Shown here piece after piece: positions 20,498-29,100 of a stretch of 64,000 nucleotides of DNA (positions within the stretch are counted from its first letter, which is position 1; every line of letters begins with the position of its first letter). The notes below the pieces were generated by a model that saw nothing but the letters and a program-made list of their open reading frames with translations, did no database searches and was not told the DNA's origin. The stretch spans positions 1-64,000 of the forward strand of contig CAMHJQ010000004.1 in assembly GCA_946185485.1 (NCBI GenBank). The letters run 5' to 3'. This stretch comes from an uncultured Prevotellaceae bacterium. GTDB lineage: Bacteria; Bacteroidota; Bacteroidia; Bacteroidales; Bacteroidaceae. The translations under genes were made by a program, and so were the position numbers.

Positions 20498-21592
20498 GTG
20501 AATATAAAAAAGAGACTATTGGGACTGACACCGGCAGAGCTAAAGGGCGTTGTCGGTGGTTTGGGCATGCCAGCCTTCACGGCAAAACAGCTGGCACAGT
20601 GGCTTTACGTGAAGCGGGTCACCAGCATTGACGACATGACCAACATCTCCAAGGAGAACCGTGAGCGGCTCAGCGCCGAGTACGAGGTGGGAGCCATGGC
20701 ACCCATCAACTGCCAGCGCAGCAAGGACGGAACCATCAAGTACCTGTTCCCACTATATGCTCCGGCTTCTGAGCCGAAGGGGGACATGCCCTGCGACGCA
20801 GTGACGGCAAGCAAAAAAGAAGGGCGCTTTGTGGAAACGGTGTTCATCCCTGACGGTGAGCGTGCCACGCTATGCATCTCCTGCCAGGTGGGCTGCAAGA
20901 TGAACTGCCTATTCTGCCAGACGGGCAAGCAGGGATGGCATGGCAACCTGACGGCAGCCGACATTCTGAACCAGATCTATGCGCTGCCAGAGGCCGACAG
21001 GCTGACCAACATCGTATTCATGGGACAGGGCGAGCCCATGGACAACCTGGAGGCAGTACTGCGGGTGTGCGAGATACTGACGGCAGACTGGGGCTACGCA
21101 TGGAGTCCGAAGCGCATCACAGTGAGTTCGGTGGGCGTCAAAGGCAAGCTGAAGCGATTCCTCGACGAGAGCGACTGTCATATAGCCATCTCCATGCACT
21201 CACCTCTGCACGAGCAGCGCCAGCAGCTGATGCCGGCAGAGAAGGCCATGCCCATCGAGGAGACCATCGCCCTGCTAAAGCAGTATGACTTCACACATCA
21301 GCGCCGCTGTTCGTTTGAATATATCTGCTTCGGAGGAATGAACGACACGCCCCTGTATGCCCGCGAAATCGTCAGGCTGCTGCAGGGACTGGAATGCCGT
21401 GTCAACCTGATTCGGTTCCACGAGATTCCCGACGTCGACTTGCCTGCCTCTGACGAACAGCGGATGGAAGCCCTGCGCGACTATCTGACCCGCCACGGCA
21501 TCACGACGACCATCCGAGCCAGTCGTGGACAGGACATCTTTGCCGCCTGCGGCATGCTGTCCACCGCCAAGCAAAATGAAAAGTTGGAATAA
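20498..21592 (+). CDS. rlmN: Dual-specificity 23S rRNA/tRNA adenine-C2 methyltransferase RlmN
   Basis: CISCQVGCKMNCLFCQTGKQGWHGNLTAADILNQI...NIVFMGQGEPMDNLEAVLR. Confidence 0.95.
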   Translation: MNIKKRLLGLTPAELKGVVGGLGMPAFTAKQLAQWLYVKRVTSIDDMTNISKENRERLSAEYEVGAMAPINCQRSKDGTIKYLFPLYAPASEPKGDMPCDAVTASKKEGRFVETVFIPDGERATLCISCQVGCKMNCLFCQTGKQGWHGNLTAADILNQIYALPEADRLTNIVFMGQGEPMDNLEAVLRVCEILTADWGYAWSPKRITVSSVGVKGKLKRFLDESDCHIAISMHSPLHEQRQQLMPAEKAMPIEETIALLKQYDFTHQRRCSFEYICFGGMNDTPLYAREIVRLLQGLECRVNLIRFHEIPDVDLPASDEQRMEALRDYLTRHGITTTIRASRGQDIFAACGMLSTAKQNEKLE

Positions 21593-21640
21593 CGGAATCT
21601 CGAAACAACGAAACAACAGAAAACAACGACAATATACACA

Positions 21641-22801
21641 ATGGAACAAGAAAGAAAAATTCGCGTGGCTATCACGCAAGGAGATACAAACGGTATAGGA
21701 TACGAGGTCATTCTGAAAGTCTTTGCCGACCCCGCTATGCTCGAACTATGCACCCCTATCATCTATGGTTCCCCGAAAATTGCTGCCTACCACCGCAAGG
21801 CACTCAACATTGATGCGTCATTCAGCATCATCAACCATGCCGAAGAGGCTCGCGACGGGCGCGTCAACCTGCTGACATGCTTTGACGACGAGGTGAAAGT
21901 GGAACTGGGACAGCCTTCACAGGAAGCCGGGGAAGCAGCACTGAAAGCACTGGACCGTGCCATGACAGACTTCCGCAGCCAGCTATATGACGTGCTGGTG
22001 ACAGCCCCCATCAACAAGGCCACCATCCAAAGCCCAGGGTTCAAATTCCCCGGACATACTGAGTATATTGAAGCCAGCGTGGGTAATGGCGAGAAGGCAC
22101 TGATGATACTGATGAACGATGTGCTGCGCGTAGCACTCGTCACCACACACCTGCCCATCAAGGACATAGCAAAGGCCATCACCAAAGAAGCCATTATCGA
22201 GAAAGCCACCATCTTCCACCGCGCCCTGAAACGCGACTTTCGCATCTCTAACCCACGTATTGCCGTATTGGCTCTGAACCCACATGCCGGTGATGCAGGA
22301 CTGCTGGGAACAGAGGAGAAAGACATCATCAAGCCGGCCATCAACGAACTGGCCGCCACGGGCATACAGGCCTTCGGCCCCTACCCTGCCGACGGATTCT
22401 TCGGCGCAGGAACCTTCGAACGCTTTGACGGAGTACTGGCCATGTATCACGACCAGGGGCTGGCACCCTTCAAGACCATTGCCCAGGACAACGGTGTCAA
22501 TTACACGGCAGGATTGCCCATCATTCGCACCTCTCCCGACCATGGCACGGCCTTCGACATTGCAGGAAAGGGGAAAGCCGATGAGCAGTCCATGCGCCAG
22601 GCTATCTATACGGCCATCGACATCTTCCGCAACCGTCAGCAATATGACGAACCTTTGGCCAATCCGCTGCCTAAGCTGTTCCACGAGAAACGTGAAGACG
22701 GTGAAAAAGCCCGTTTCGCCATCCGGCCGAAAGACCAGTTCCGCAAGGAAAAACCGACAGAGAAGGCAGCCTCCAAGCAGGAAACGGACGAGGAAAGTTA
22801 A
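21641..22801 (+). CDS. pdxA: 4-hydroxythreonine-4-phosphate dehydrogenase
   Basis: VAITQGDTNGIGYEVILKVF...TAPINKATIQSPGFKFPGHTEYI...AMYHDQGLAPFKTIA. Confidence 0.93.
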   Translation: MEQERKIRVAITQGDTNGIGYEVILKVFADPAMLELCTPIIYGSPKIAAYHRKALNIDASFSIINHAEEARDGRVNLLTCFDDEVKVELGQPSQEAGEAALKALDRAMTDFRSQLYDVLVTAPINKATIQSPGFKFPGHTEYIEASVGNGEKALMILMNDVLRVALVTTHLPIKDIAKAITKEAIIEKATIFHRALKRDFRISNPRIAVLALNPHAGDAGLLGTEEKDIIKPAINELAATGIQAFGPYPADGFFGAGTFERFDGVLAMYHDQGLAPFKTIAQDNGVNYTAGLPIIRTSPDHGTAFDIAGKGKADEQSMRQAIYTAIDIFRNRQQYDEPLANPLPKLFHEKREDGEKARFAIRPKDQFRKEKPTEKAASKQETDEES

Positions 22802-22860
22802 ATTTATGCCAAAATATGCCATAATGTCAGTTTTTCTTCGTACCTTTGCAGCCCATTAAA

Positions 22861-24093
22861 ATGAAGAGTTCAGAGTTACAGAGCATCAAGCAGCGTTACA
22901 ACATCGTAGGCAACTGCGAGGCATTGAATAGCGCGCTCGACGACGCCTTGAAGGTGGCGCCGATAGACATTAGTGTGCTCATCATTGGCGAAAGCGGTGT
23001 AGGCAAGGACATCCTGCCACGCATCATCCATGACAACTCGCCCCGCCGCCGCGAAAAATATTTCGTCATCAACTGCGGTGCCATCCCTGAGGGAACCATC
23101 GACTCTGAACTGTTCGGACACGTAAAAGGCTCCTTCACTGGTGCCATCAACGACTCACCCGGCTACTTCGGCGTAGCCAACAAGGGAACGCTTTTTCTCG
23201 ACGAGGTGGGCGAACTGCCGATGGCAACTCAGGCCAGGCTGCTGCGTGTACTGGAGAACGGTGAATACATCCCCGTGGGCGGCACTGAGGTGCGCAAAAC
23301 CGATGTCCGCATCGTCGCTGCCACCAATGTCAACATCGAGAAAGCCATCAGCGAGGGACGATTCCGCAGTGACCTCTACTACCGACTGAACAGGGTCAAC
23401 ATCCAGATGCCTCCCCTGCGTGAACGCGGTGAGGACATTGTACTGCTGTTCAGACTGTTTGCCATGGAGATGGCAGAGAAATACCGCATGGAGAAGGTGG
23501 TGCTGACGGATGAAGCGAAGCAGATGCTGATGCACTACAAATGGCCTGGCAACATACGCCAGTTGAAGAGTGTGACGGAGCAGATATCCATTTTCAGCAC
23601 GGAGCGGATGATTACGCCCCAGATTCTGTCCCGATTTATCCCGCAAGACCAAGAGACCACCCAACTGGCACTCATCCGCACCGAGGGCGACCACTCGTTT
23701 GAGAACGAGCGCGAGATACTCTACAAGATTCTCTTTGAGCTACGCTCTAACGTCAACGACATGCGCCGTGAGATGAGTTCCCTGAAGAAGCAACTGCAGG
23801 ACGTACAGGGCAATGCACACCAGGCTGTATCGCAACTGGCTCCCACCCAACTGGCTCCAGCCACCTTCGGCAGCCAGCCAGCGACATTCAGCGAAACGGA
23901 AGAGGCTGTTGCAGAGGAATATATCGAGCCAGAACGGGAACCCGAGAACTTGAACGTCAACGACTGGAGCCGCCAGGCACTGGAGAAAGCGCTGAACCGC
24001 AATGGCGGCAATCGCAAGAAGGCCGCCCAGGAACTGGGTATCAGCGACCGCACTCTTTACAGAAGACTGAAACAATATGGACTGGACAAATAA
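22861..24093 (+). CDS. Sigma-54 interacting transcriptional regulator
   Basis: GESGVGKDILPRIIHDNSPRRREKYFVINCGAIPEGTIDSELFGHVKGSFTGA (GAFTGA variant GSFTGA) plus C-terminal Fis HTH. Confidence 0.93.
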   Translation: MKSSELQSIKQRYNIVGNCEALNSALDDALKVAPIDISVLIIGESGVGKDILPRIIHDNSPRRREKYFVINCGAIPEGTIDSELFGHVKGSFTGAINDSPGYFGVANKGTLFLDEVGELPMATQARLLRVLENGEYIPVGGTEVRKTDVRIVAATNVNIEKAISEGRFRSDLYYRLNRVNIQMPPLRERGEDIVLLFRLFAMEMAEKYRMEKVVLTDEAKQMLMHYKWPGNIRQLKSVTEQISIFSTERMITPQILSRFIPQDQETTQLALIRTEGDHSFENEREILYKILFELRSNVNDMRREMSSLKKQLQDVQGNAHQAVSQLAPTQLAPATFGSQPATFSETEEAVAEEYIEPEREPENLNVNDWSRQALEKALNRNGGNRKKAAQELGISDRTLYRRLKQYGLDK

Positions 24094-24231
24094 AGGTAAA
24101 AGTGTAAAACAATAAAAAAGTAAAAAGGTATAAAAATGAGGCAACAGAGAACATATCAATCAACTCGTTGTGCAGGCAGATGTCTGCGCAGCCTTTTACC
24201 TTTTTACCTTTTTACCATTTTACTTTTAACA
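24094..24231. repeat. Inverted GTAAAAAG/CTTTTTAC word arms spanning the lptE start and signal peptide
   Basis: aggtaaaagtgtaaaacaataaaaaagtaaaaaggtataaaa ... ccttttacctttttacctttttaccattttactttta. Confidence 0.85.
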
Positions 24232-24690
24232 TCCTGCTCCGTGAGCTATAAGTTCAACGGTGCCAGCATAGACTACACCAAGACCAAGACTATCCAGATT
24301 GCAGACTTCCCCATTCGTTCTGCATACGTCTGGGCACCGATGGGACCGATGTTCAACAACCGTCTGAAGGATGAGTTTGCCAGCCATACGAAGTTGTCAC
24401 AAGTTAAGCGTAACGGTGACCTCAAGATAGAAGGAGAAATTACGCAGTATCAGCAGCGCAACAAGTCGGTGTCGGCTGAGGGCTACTCTGCACAGACAGA
24501 GCTCTCGATAACCGTCAACGTCCGCTTCACGAACAACGTCAACCATCAGGAAGACTTCGAGCGGCAGTTTACTGCTTCCCAGGCTTACGAGACCACACAG
24601 TCACTCAGTTCCGTACAGGAGGAGCTGGTGACAGAAATTATTAAAGACCTCTGCGACCAGATATTCAATGCCACCGTGGCGAACTGGTAG
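24136..24690 (+). CDS. lptE: LptE-like LPS assembly lipoprotein
   Basis: Lipobox LLTSC followed by SVSYKFNGASIDYTKTKTIQIADFPIRS, typical of Bacteroidetes LptE. Confidence 0.85.
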   Translation: MRQQRTYQSTRCAGRCLRSLLPFYLFTILLLTSCSVSYKFNGASIDYTKTKTIQIADFPIRSAYVWAPMGPMFNNRLKDEFASHTKLSQVKRNGDLKIEGEITQYQQRNKSVSAEGYSAQTELSITVNVRFTNNVNHQEDFERQFTASQAYETTQSLSSVQEELVTEIIKDLCDQIFNATVANW

Positions 24691-24707
24691 AAATATTAAA
24701 AAATAAG

Positions 24708-25481
24708 ATGATGGAAATGACGGAACTTATCAACCACCCGGAGCGACTCGACCGCGATACGCTGTACGAGCTGCGCTCTATGCTGGCACTGCATCCGTAT
24801 TTCCAGACGGCACGCATCCTGATGCTGCACAATCTCTTCCTGCTGCACGACGCAACATTCGACGAGGAACTGCGTAAGGCCGCCCTCTACATCACTGACC
24901 GCAAGGTAATCTTCCAGATGATTGAGGCAGGACACTATGTACTGCGCAACATGGAGGCCACAGCAACGCAGAAAAGTATTAACAGTGTCGATAACAACAA
25001 TCGTACAGTGGCGCTCATCGACAATTTCCTCGATTCAATTCCTGCCGACGAGGAGCAACAACAGGACGGACAGCCCAAGCGAAAGCCTACACCTGCCGAT
25101 GCCGCCATCGACTACGTGGCTTACCTGATGGCTACGGAAAGTACGCTGGAAACCGAACAGGCGCCACAGATGAAGGGACAGGACTTGATAGACACTTTCC
25201 TTCAACAGGAGCAAGGTCGCATACAACTCAGTCAGTCTGCTGACGTAGAAACCACAGCAGATATTCAGGAAGAGCTGCAAGCCGACGAAGAGGACCAAGA
25301 GGAAGAATACTTCACCGAGACGCTGGCTCGCATATACATCAAGCAGGGCAGATACCAAAAGGCGCTCGACATCATTGGAAGGCTTAACCAGCAGTTCCCG
25401 CACAAGAACGCCTACTTCGCCGACCAGATGCGATTCTTAGAGAAATTAATAATAAACAGTAATAACAAAATTAAAAATTAA
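24708..25481 (+). CDS. Hypothetical protein with C-terminal TPR-like helix
   Basis: ETLARIYIKQGRYQKALDIIGRLNQQFPHKNAYFADQMRFLEKLI. Confidence 0.75.
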   Translation: MMEMTELINHPERLDRDTLYELRSMLALHPYFQTARILMLHNLFLLHDATFDEELRKAALYITDRKVIFQMIEAGHYVLRNMEATATQKSINSVDNNNRTVALIDNFLDSIPADEEQQQDGQPKRKPTPADAAIDYVAYLMATESTLETEQAPQMKGQDLIDTFLQQEQGRIQLSQSADVETTADIQEELQADEEDQEEEYFTETLARIYIKQGRYQKALDIIGRLNQQFPHKNAYFADQMRFLEKLIINSNNKIKN

Positions 25482-25487
25482 AACAAC

Positions 25488-25892
25488 ATGGGACTTTACA
25501 CATTATTTGTAATTCTTATCGTGATTGCAGCCATACTGATGATCGGTATCGTGCTGATTCAAGAGTCTAAGGGCGGTGGCCTGTCTTCAAGCTTCGCCGG
25601 GTATAATCAGGTGGCCGGTGTCCGCAAGACTACCGACTTCATCGAGAAGGCCACATGGAGCCTCGCTGCTGCCATGGTCATTATCAGCGTTATCTGCGCA
25701 TGGGTAGCTCCCACCGCAACGTCTGACAGTTCAGTGATGGAGAACATCGAGAACCCCGTCACCAATCCTAACAACCTGCCCGGATTCGGTGCCAGCCAGC
25801 AGAAGGACGCTGCTGCTCCTGCTGCTGCAGGCGATGCCAAGGCTGCTGAGGAAGCTCCTGCCGCTGAGGCTCCTGCCCAAACTGCAGAGTAA
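25488..25892 (+). CDS. secG: Preprotein translocase subunit SecG
   Basis: ILMIGIVLIQESKGGGLSSSFAGYNQVAGVRKTTDFIEKATW with C-terminal Ala/Pro-rich tail. Confidence 0.92.
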   Translation: MGLYTLFVILIVIAAILMIGIVLIQESKGGGLSSSFAGYNQVAGVRKTTDFIEKATWSLAAAMVIISVICAWVAPTATSDSSVMENIENPVTNPNNLPGFGASQQKDAAAPAAAGDAKAAEEAPAAEAPAQTAE

Positions 25893-25912
25893 ACTGATAA
25901 TACAACGATTTC

Positions 25913-25947
25913 TAAGGGAGGTGCTCCTGCATTTGGAGGACCTCTCT
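25913..25947 (+). terminator. Putative terminator after secG
   Basis: gggaggtgctcctgcatttggaggacctctctttt imperfect hairpin with T-run. Confidence 0.5.
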
Positions 25948-25961
25948 TTTGCAATGGAAGA

Positions 25962-26738
25962 ATGGACACGATGAAAAGATTCTTACTCTATCTCATGGTG
26001 GCTATAGCCGCACTTCCTGCTTTGGCTCAAGAGGATAACGACACCACTGCCACCTCCAATGCTTCCGAGGAGCAACAAGAGAAGGTACAGCAGGAGTCAC
26101 AAAAGGAGGAGCACGTATCTTTGCTAGGAGCACCTCTGACGGTATCCCCACAACAGATGGTAGACGTCATGACCAGACATGGCATAAGATATGAACGGCA
26201 GGACAGCAATCTGCGTATTCATTACCTGCGCGGAAAGCTCAGTGGCATGGATATCGCCATAGAAGTCAAATACGACAAGAAGCAGGAGCACATCAACTAC
26301 ATCAAGATGTCAACTGCCAAACACCGCAACCAGAATGAGGATTACAGCCGCATGTTGCACTGGCTGCAACAGAAGTATGACAATCCTGACTGGCAAGGCT
26401 GTGTGCGCAGTCACCGTTTCTGCCGCTGGTTTGCAGACTTCGACCGCGACATCGTGCTCATCGCTGCCGGAGATGGAACAGTAGAGACATGGTTCTATGA
26501 AAACCACCTTCATCGCAACATCGACTATTACTCTATCCTCAAATACTGCGAACGGTATCCTGCAGAGGATGTGCCCTTCCTGACGGCTCGCGAATCCGTC
26601 ACATGGAAGAGCGACACTGTAGTGAGCACACGCAAGCATGTTGCCAAGCGCCACCGCCACGCAACATCAAAGAAGAAACGCAGCAGCAAAAGGAAGAAGA
26701 CAACAGCAAAGCGTAAAAGCAAGAGGAGAAGGCGTTAA
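25962..26738 (+). CDS. Hypothetical exported protein with strongly basic C-terminal tail
   Basis: Signal peptide MDTMKRFLLYLMVAIAALPALAQ; tail RKHVAKRHRHATSKKKRSSKRKKTTAKRKSKRRRR. Confidence 0.7.
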   Translation: MDTMKRFLLYLMVAIAALPALAQEDNDTTATSNASEEQQEKVQQESQKEEHVSLLGAPLTVSPQQMVDVMTRHGIRYERQDSNLRIHYLRGKLSGMDIAIEVKYDKKQEHINYIKMSTAKHRNQNEDYSRMLHWLQQKYDNPDWQGCVRSHRFCRWFADFDRDIVLIAAGDGTVETWFYENHLHRNIDYYSILKYCERYPAEDVPFLTARESVTWKSDTVVSTRKHVAKRHRHATSKKKRSSKRKKTTAKRKSKRRRR

Positions 26739-26780
26739 CCTTCCCCTCTTTTTATATTCTTATTCGTTCAACTAATAGCC

Positions 26781-28181
26781 TTATTCGTCCAGTTGGAAAA
26801 GCGGGTCTTCCGGCATCACCATCACAGGCTTCTGCTCATAGTCCCGCAGCAGCTTTTCACTGACATACTGCTTGTCGACTACCAGGCGGAACATGAATTC
26901 GCGGAACCAACGGGCAGACATGATGAGACAGCCCTGCTGCCCCCAGTCGGCACCCCAGGAGTTCTCGACCTTCCACTTCAGAGGTTCTCCATTGGCGTCC
27001 AGATCGACAGCAGTAAGCGTCATGGCATGGGTGGAACCACTATCGAAGGTAGAGATGCGCTCAGCCTTGTTCATGGTGAACGTGGTACCAAAGAGCGATT
27101 CGTAGTCGTAATTCTCCAAATCACAATAGCCACGCTTACGATCAAGCTGTTTGCCGACATCATAGCTGGAGTAGAGCTTACGACCATCCTTGAGTGAGGC
27201 GATAGCAAGCGTTTCGATATCCTCCATGGGCAGGTTCAAATACTTCCAGTTGTGACCATCGTAGGTATGTCGGTCGTATTCTACCTCGTAAGTCTTATAG
27301 TACTCACGGCGCGGGTCGTTCATCACCATGATAAAAGAGCCGTTCAGCGGAGCACCAACAATCTCCTGATAGAACTCACGTGGCGTGTATTTCTTAGGAG
27401 CTGAAATGGCCTTGCCATTCTTGTCGCGGAAAGCATAGGTAAACTCCTTGACAGGTTCTCCAAGCGTGATAACGAGCATGTGGTATATCTCGCCGAGCAT
27501 CTGGGTCTTCCGTTGCTCAATCTCCCTGGGTTTCTTTCCCTCGGCAACCATGCGACGCAGTTCCAGTCCCTGCTCACGTAACTTGGACTTAATGATTGAT
27601 GACATCTTTGAAGTGTTGTCTGCCGAATATGTCTCGGGACGTACCTCGCTGGGAACTATACCATATTTCTCTGTCAGGTCAGCAACACCACAAAACGTTC
27701 CACCATCGTTCAGCGGATAGTGGAAGAAGAACTGGACACGCTGATCGTCAATGGGTTTCTTACCCGTATCGATGACTCCCTGCAACATCAAGTTGGCTTT
27801 TTCCAACTGATCCCAGAAGAACAGATAATCCTGCGAGAGTGTTACGGTGAGCGAGTCAGTACGCTTGGCGAAATTAGAACGCAGGACGTTCAGTCCACTG
27901 AACATCCAACAACGGCCACTAGATTTCTGGTCGGTGATAGACTGTTTCTTCGTTTCAACGCTGAAATAAGTATCTAATGCTCCTGCATGCTCATGATTCT
28001 GCGCCAATGCATCGATGGCATTCACAGCCAATGCGTTGCGAAGGGCGCGATCACTGGCAGTCGGCGGGTTCTGTTGCTGTATCTGCTGCAGCATCTGTGG
28101 TGAGATACCACCACTCTTGGTCTGTGCAGAAGCGCAAAAGCATACTGCCAGACCGAATCCTAATAATAGCTGTCTCTTCAT
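26781..28181 (-). CDS. C1 family peptidase (aminopeptidase C/bleomycin hydrolase type)
   Basis: SSGRCWMFSGLNVLRS (active Cys), STHAMTLTAVDLDANGEPLKWKVENSWGADWGQQG. Confidence 0.92.
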   Translation of the reverse strand: MKRQLLLGFGLAVCFCASAQTKSGGISPQMLQQIQQQNPPTASDRALRNALAVNAIDALAQNHEHAGALDTYFSVETKKQSITDQKSSGRCWMFSGLNVLRSNFAKRTDSLTVTLSQDYLFFWDQLEKANLMLQGVIDTGKKPIDDQRVQFFFHYPLNDGGTFCGVADLTEKYGIVPSEVRPETYSADNTSKMSSIIKSKLREQGLELRRMVAEGKKPREIEQRKTQMLGEIYHMLVITLGEPVKEFTYAFRDKNGKAISAPKKYTPREFYQEIVGAPLNGSFIMVMNDPRREYYKTYEVEYDRHTYDGHNWKYLNLPMEDIETLAIASLKDGRKLYSSYDVGKQLDRKRGYCDLENYDYESLFGTTFTMNKAERISTFDSGSTHAMTLTAVDLDANGEPLKWKVENSWGADWGQQGCLIMSARWFREFMFRLVVDKQYVSEKLLRDYEQKPVMVMPEDPLFQLDE

Positions 28182-29090
28182 TTACTTTTTCTTGCTGGAG
28201 GTTTTAGTAGTCTTTGTTGTCGTCTTTGTGGCAGTCTTTGTAGTGGTCTTAGCGGCAGTCTTTGCAGTAGTCATCGTCTTTGGCGGGTTATAATATTTCA
28301 ACGCCTCGGGCATCCAACCCTTAATCTGACTGATTCGGGTCGCATCAGAGGGGTGATCACTCAAGAACTCTGCCGTCTGATTGGAACTGCTTGCGGCCAT
28401 GCGCTGCCAGAAACTGACAGCTACCTGCGGATCATAGCCTGCCATGGCGGCAAAGATCAATCCCATGTGGTCGGCCTCACTCTCATGGTCACGCGAATAC
28501 TTCAGATTCTTGAAACTGAAGCCCTGAGCAACGATAGCCTGAACGATGGACTGGGTATTCACACCCATTCCCAAGGCTCCAGCAACAGCAGAACCTATCT
28601 GTATACCATACTGCTGCTTCATCTGTGTGCTCATCTGCTCGGCAGAGTGGCGGGCTACGGCATGGGCTATCTCATGTCCCAGCACAATGGCCAATGCATC
28701 TTCATTCTGTGTGACAGGCAGCAAGCCCTCATAAACACAGATGAGTCCACCTGGCATACACCAAGCGTTGACTTGCTTGTCTTGTACCAAGTTAAACTTC
28801 CACGTATAGTACTGCACTTCATCTGCCAAACCATTGTTTTTCATGAAGTTGGTAACAGCATTGGCCAGATTCTGCCCAACGCGCTGTACCATGGCTGTAT
28901 TGGTGGCGTTAGTAGAAAGCTTGGCACTTTTCATAAACTCCTGATATTGTTGCGTCGAGAGACTCAACACCTCTCCGTCACTAACCATCAGACTCTGCTG
29001 ACGACCTGTGATAGGCACGGTTTTTGTCGTTCCACAGCTGACTAATACGGCTGCAAAAAGAGATAAAAGGATAAGTTTTACTGGCTTCAT
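28182..29090 (-). CDS. M48 family metallopeptidase, lipoprotein
   Basis: AIVLGHEIAHAVARHSAEQ (HExxH), lipobox VLVSC, Thr/Lys-rich tail. Confidence 0.92.
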   Translation of the reverse strand: MKPVKLILLSLFAAVLVSCGTTKTVPITGRQQSLMVSDGEVLSLSTQQYQEFMKSAKLSTNATNTAMVQRVGQNLANAVTNFMKNNGLADEVQYYTWKFNLVQDKQVNAWCMPGGLICVYEGLLPVTQNEDALAIVLGHEIAHAVARHSAEQMSTQMKQQYGIQIGSAVAGALGMGVNTQSIVQAIVAQGFSFKNLKYSRDHESEADHMGLIFAAMAGYDPQVAVSFWQRMAASSSNQTAEFLSDHPSDATRISQIKGWMPEALKYYNPPKTMTTAKTAAKTTTKTATKTTTKTTKTSSKKK

Positions 29091-29100
29091 AAGCTATGAA

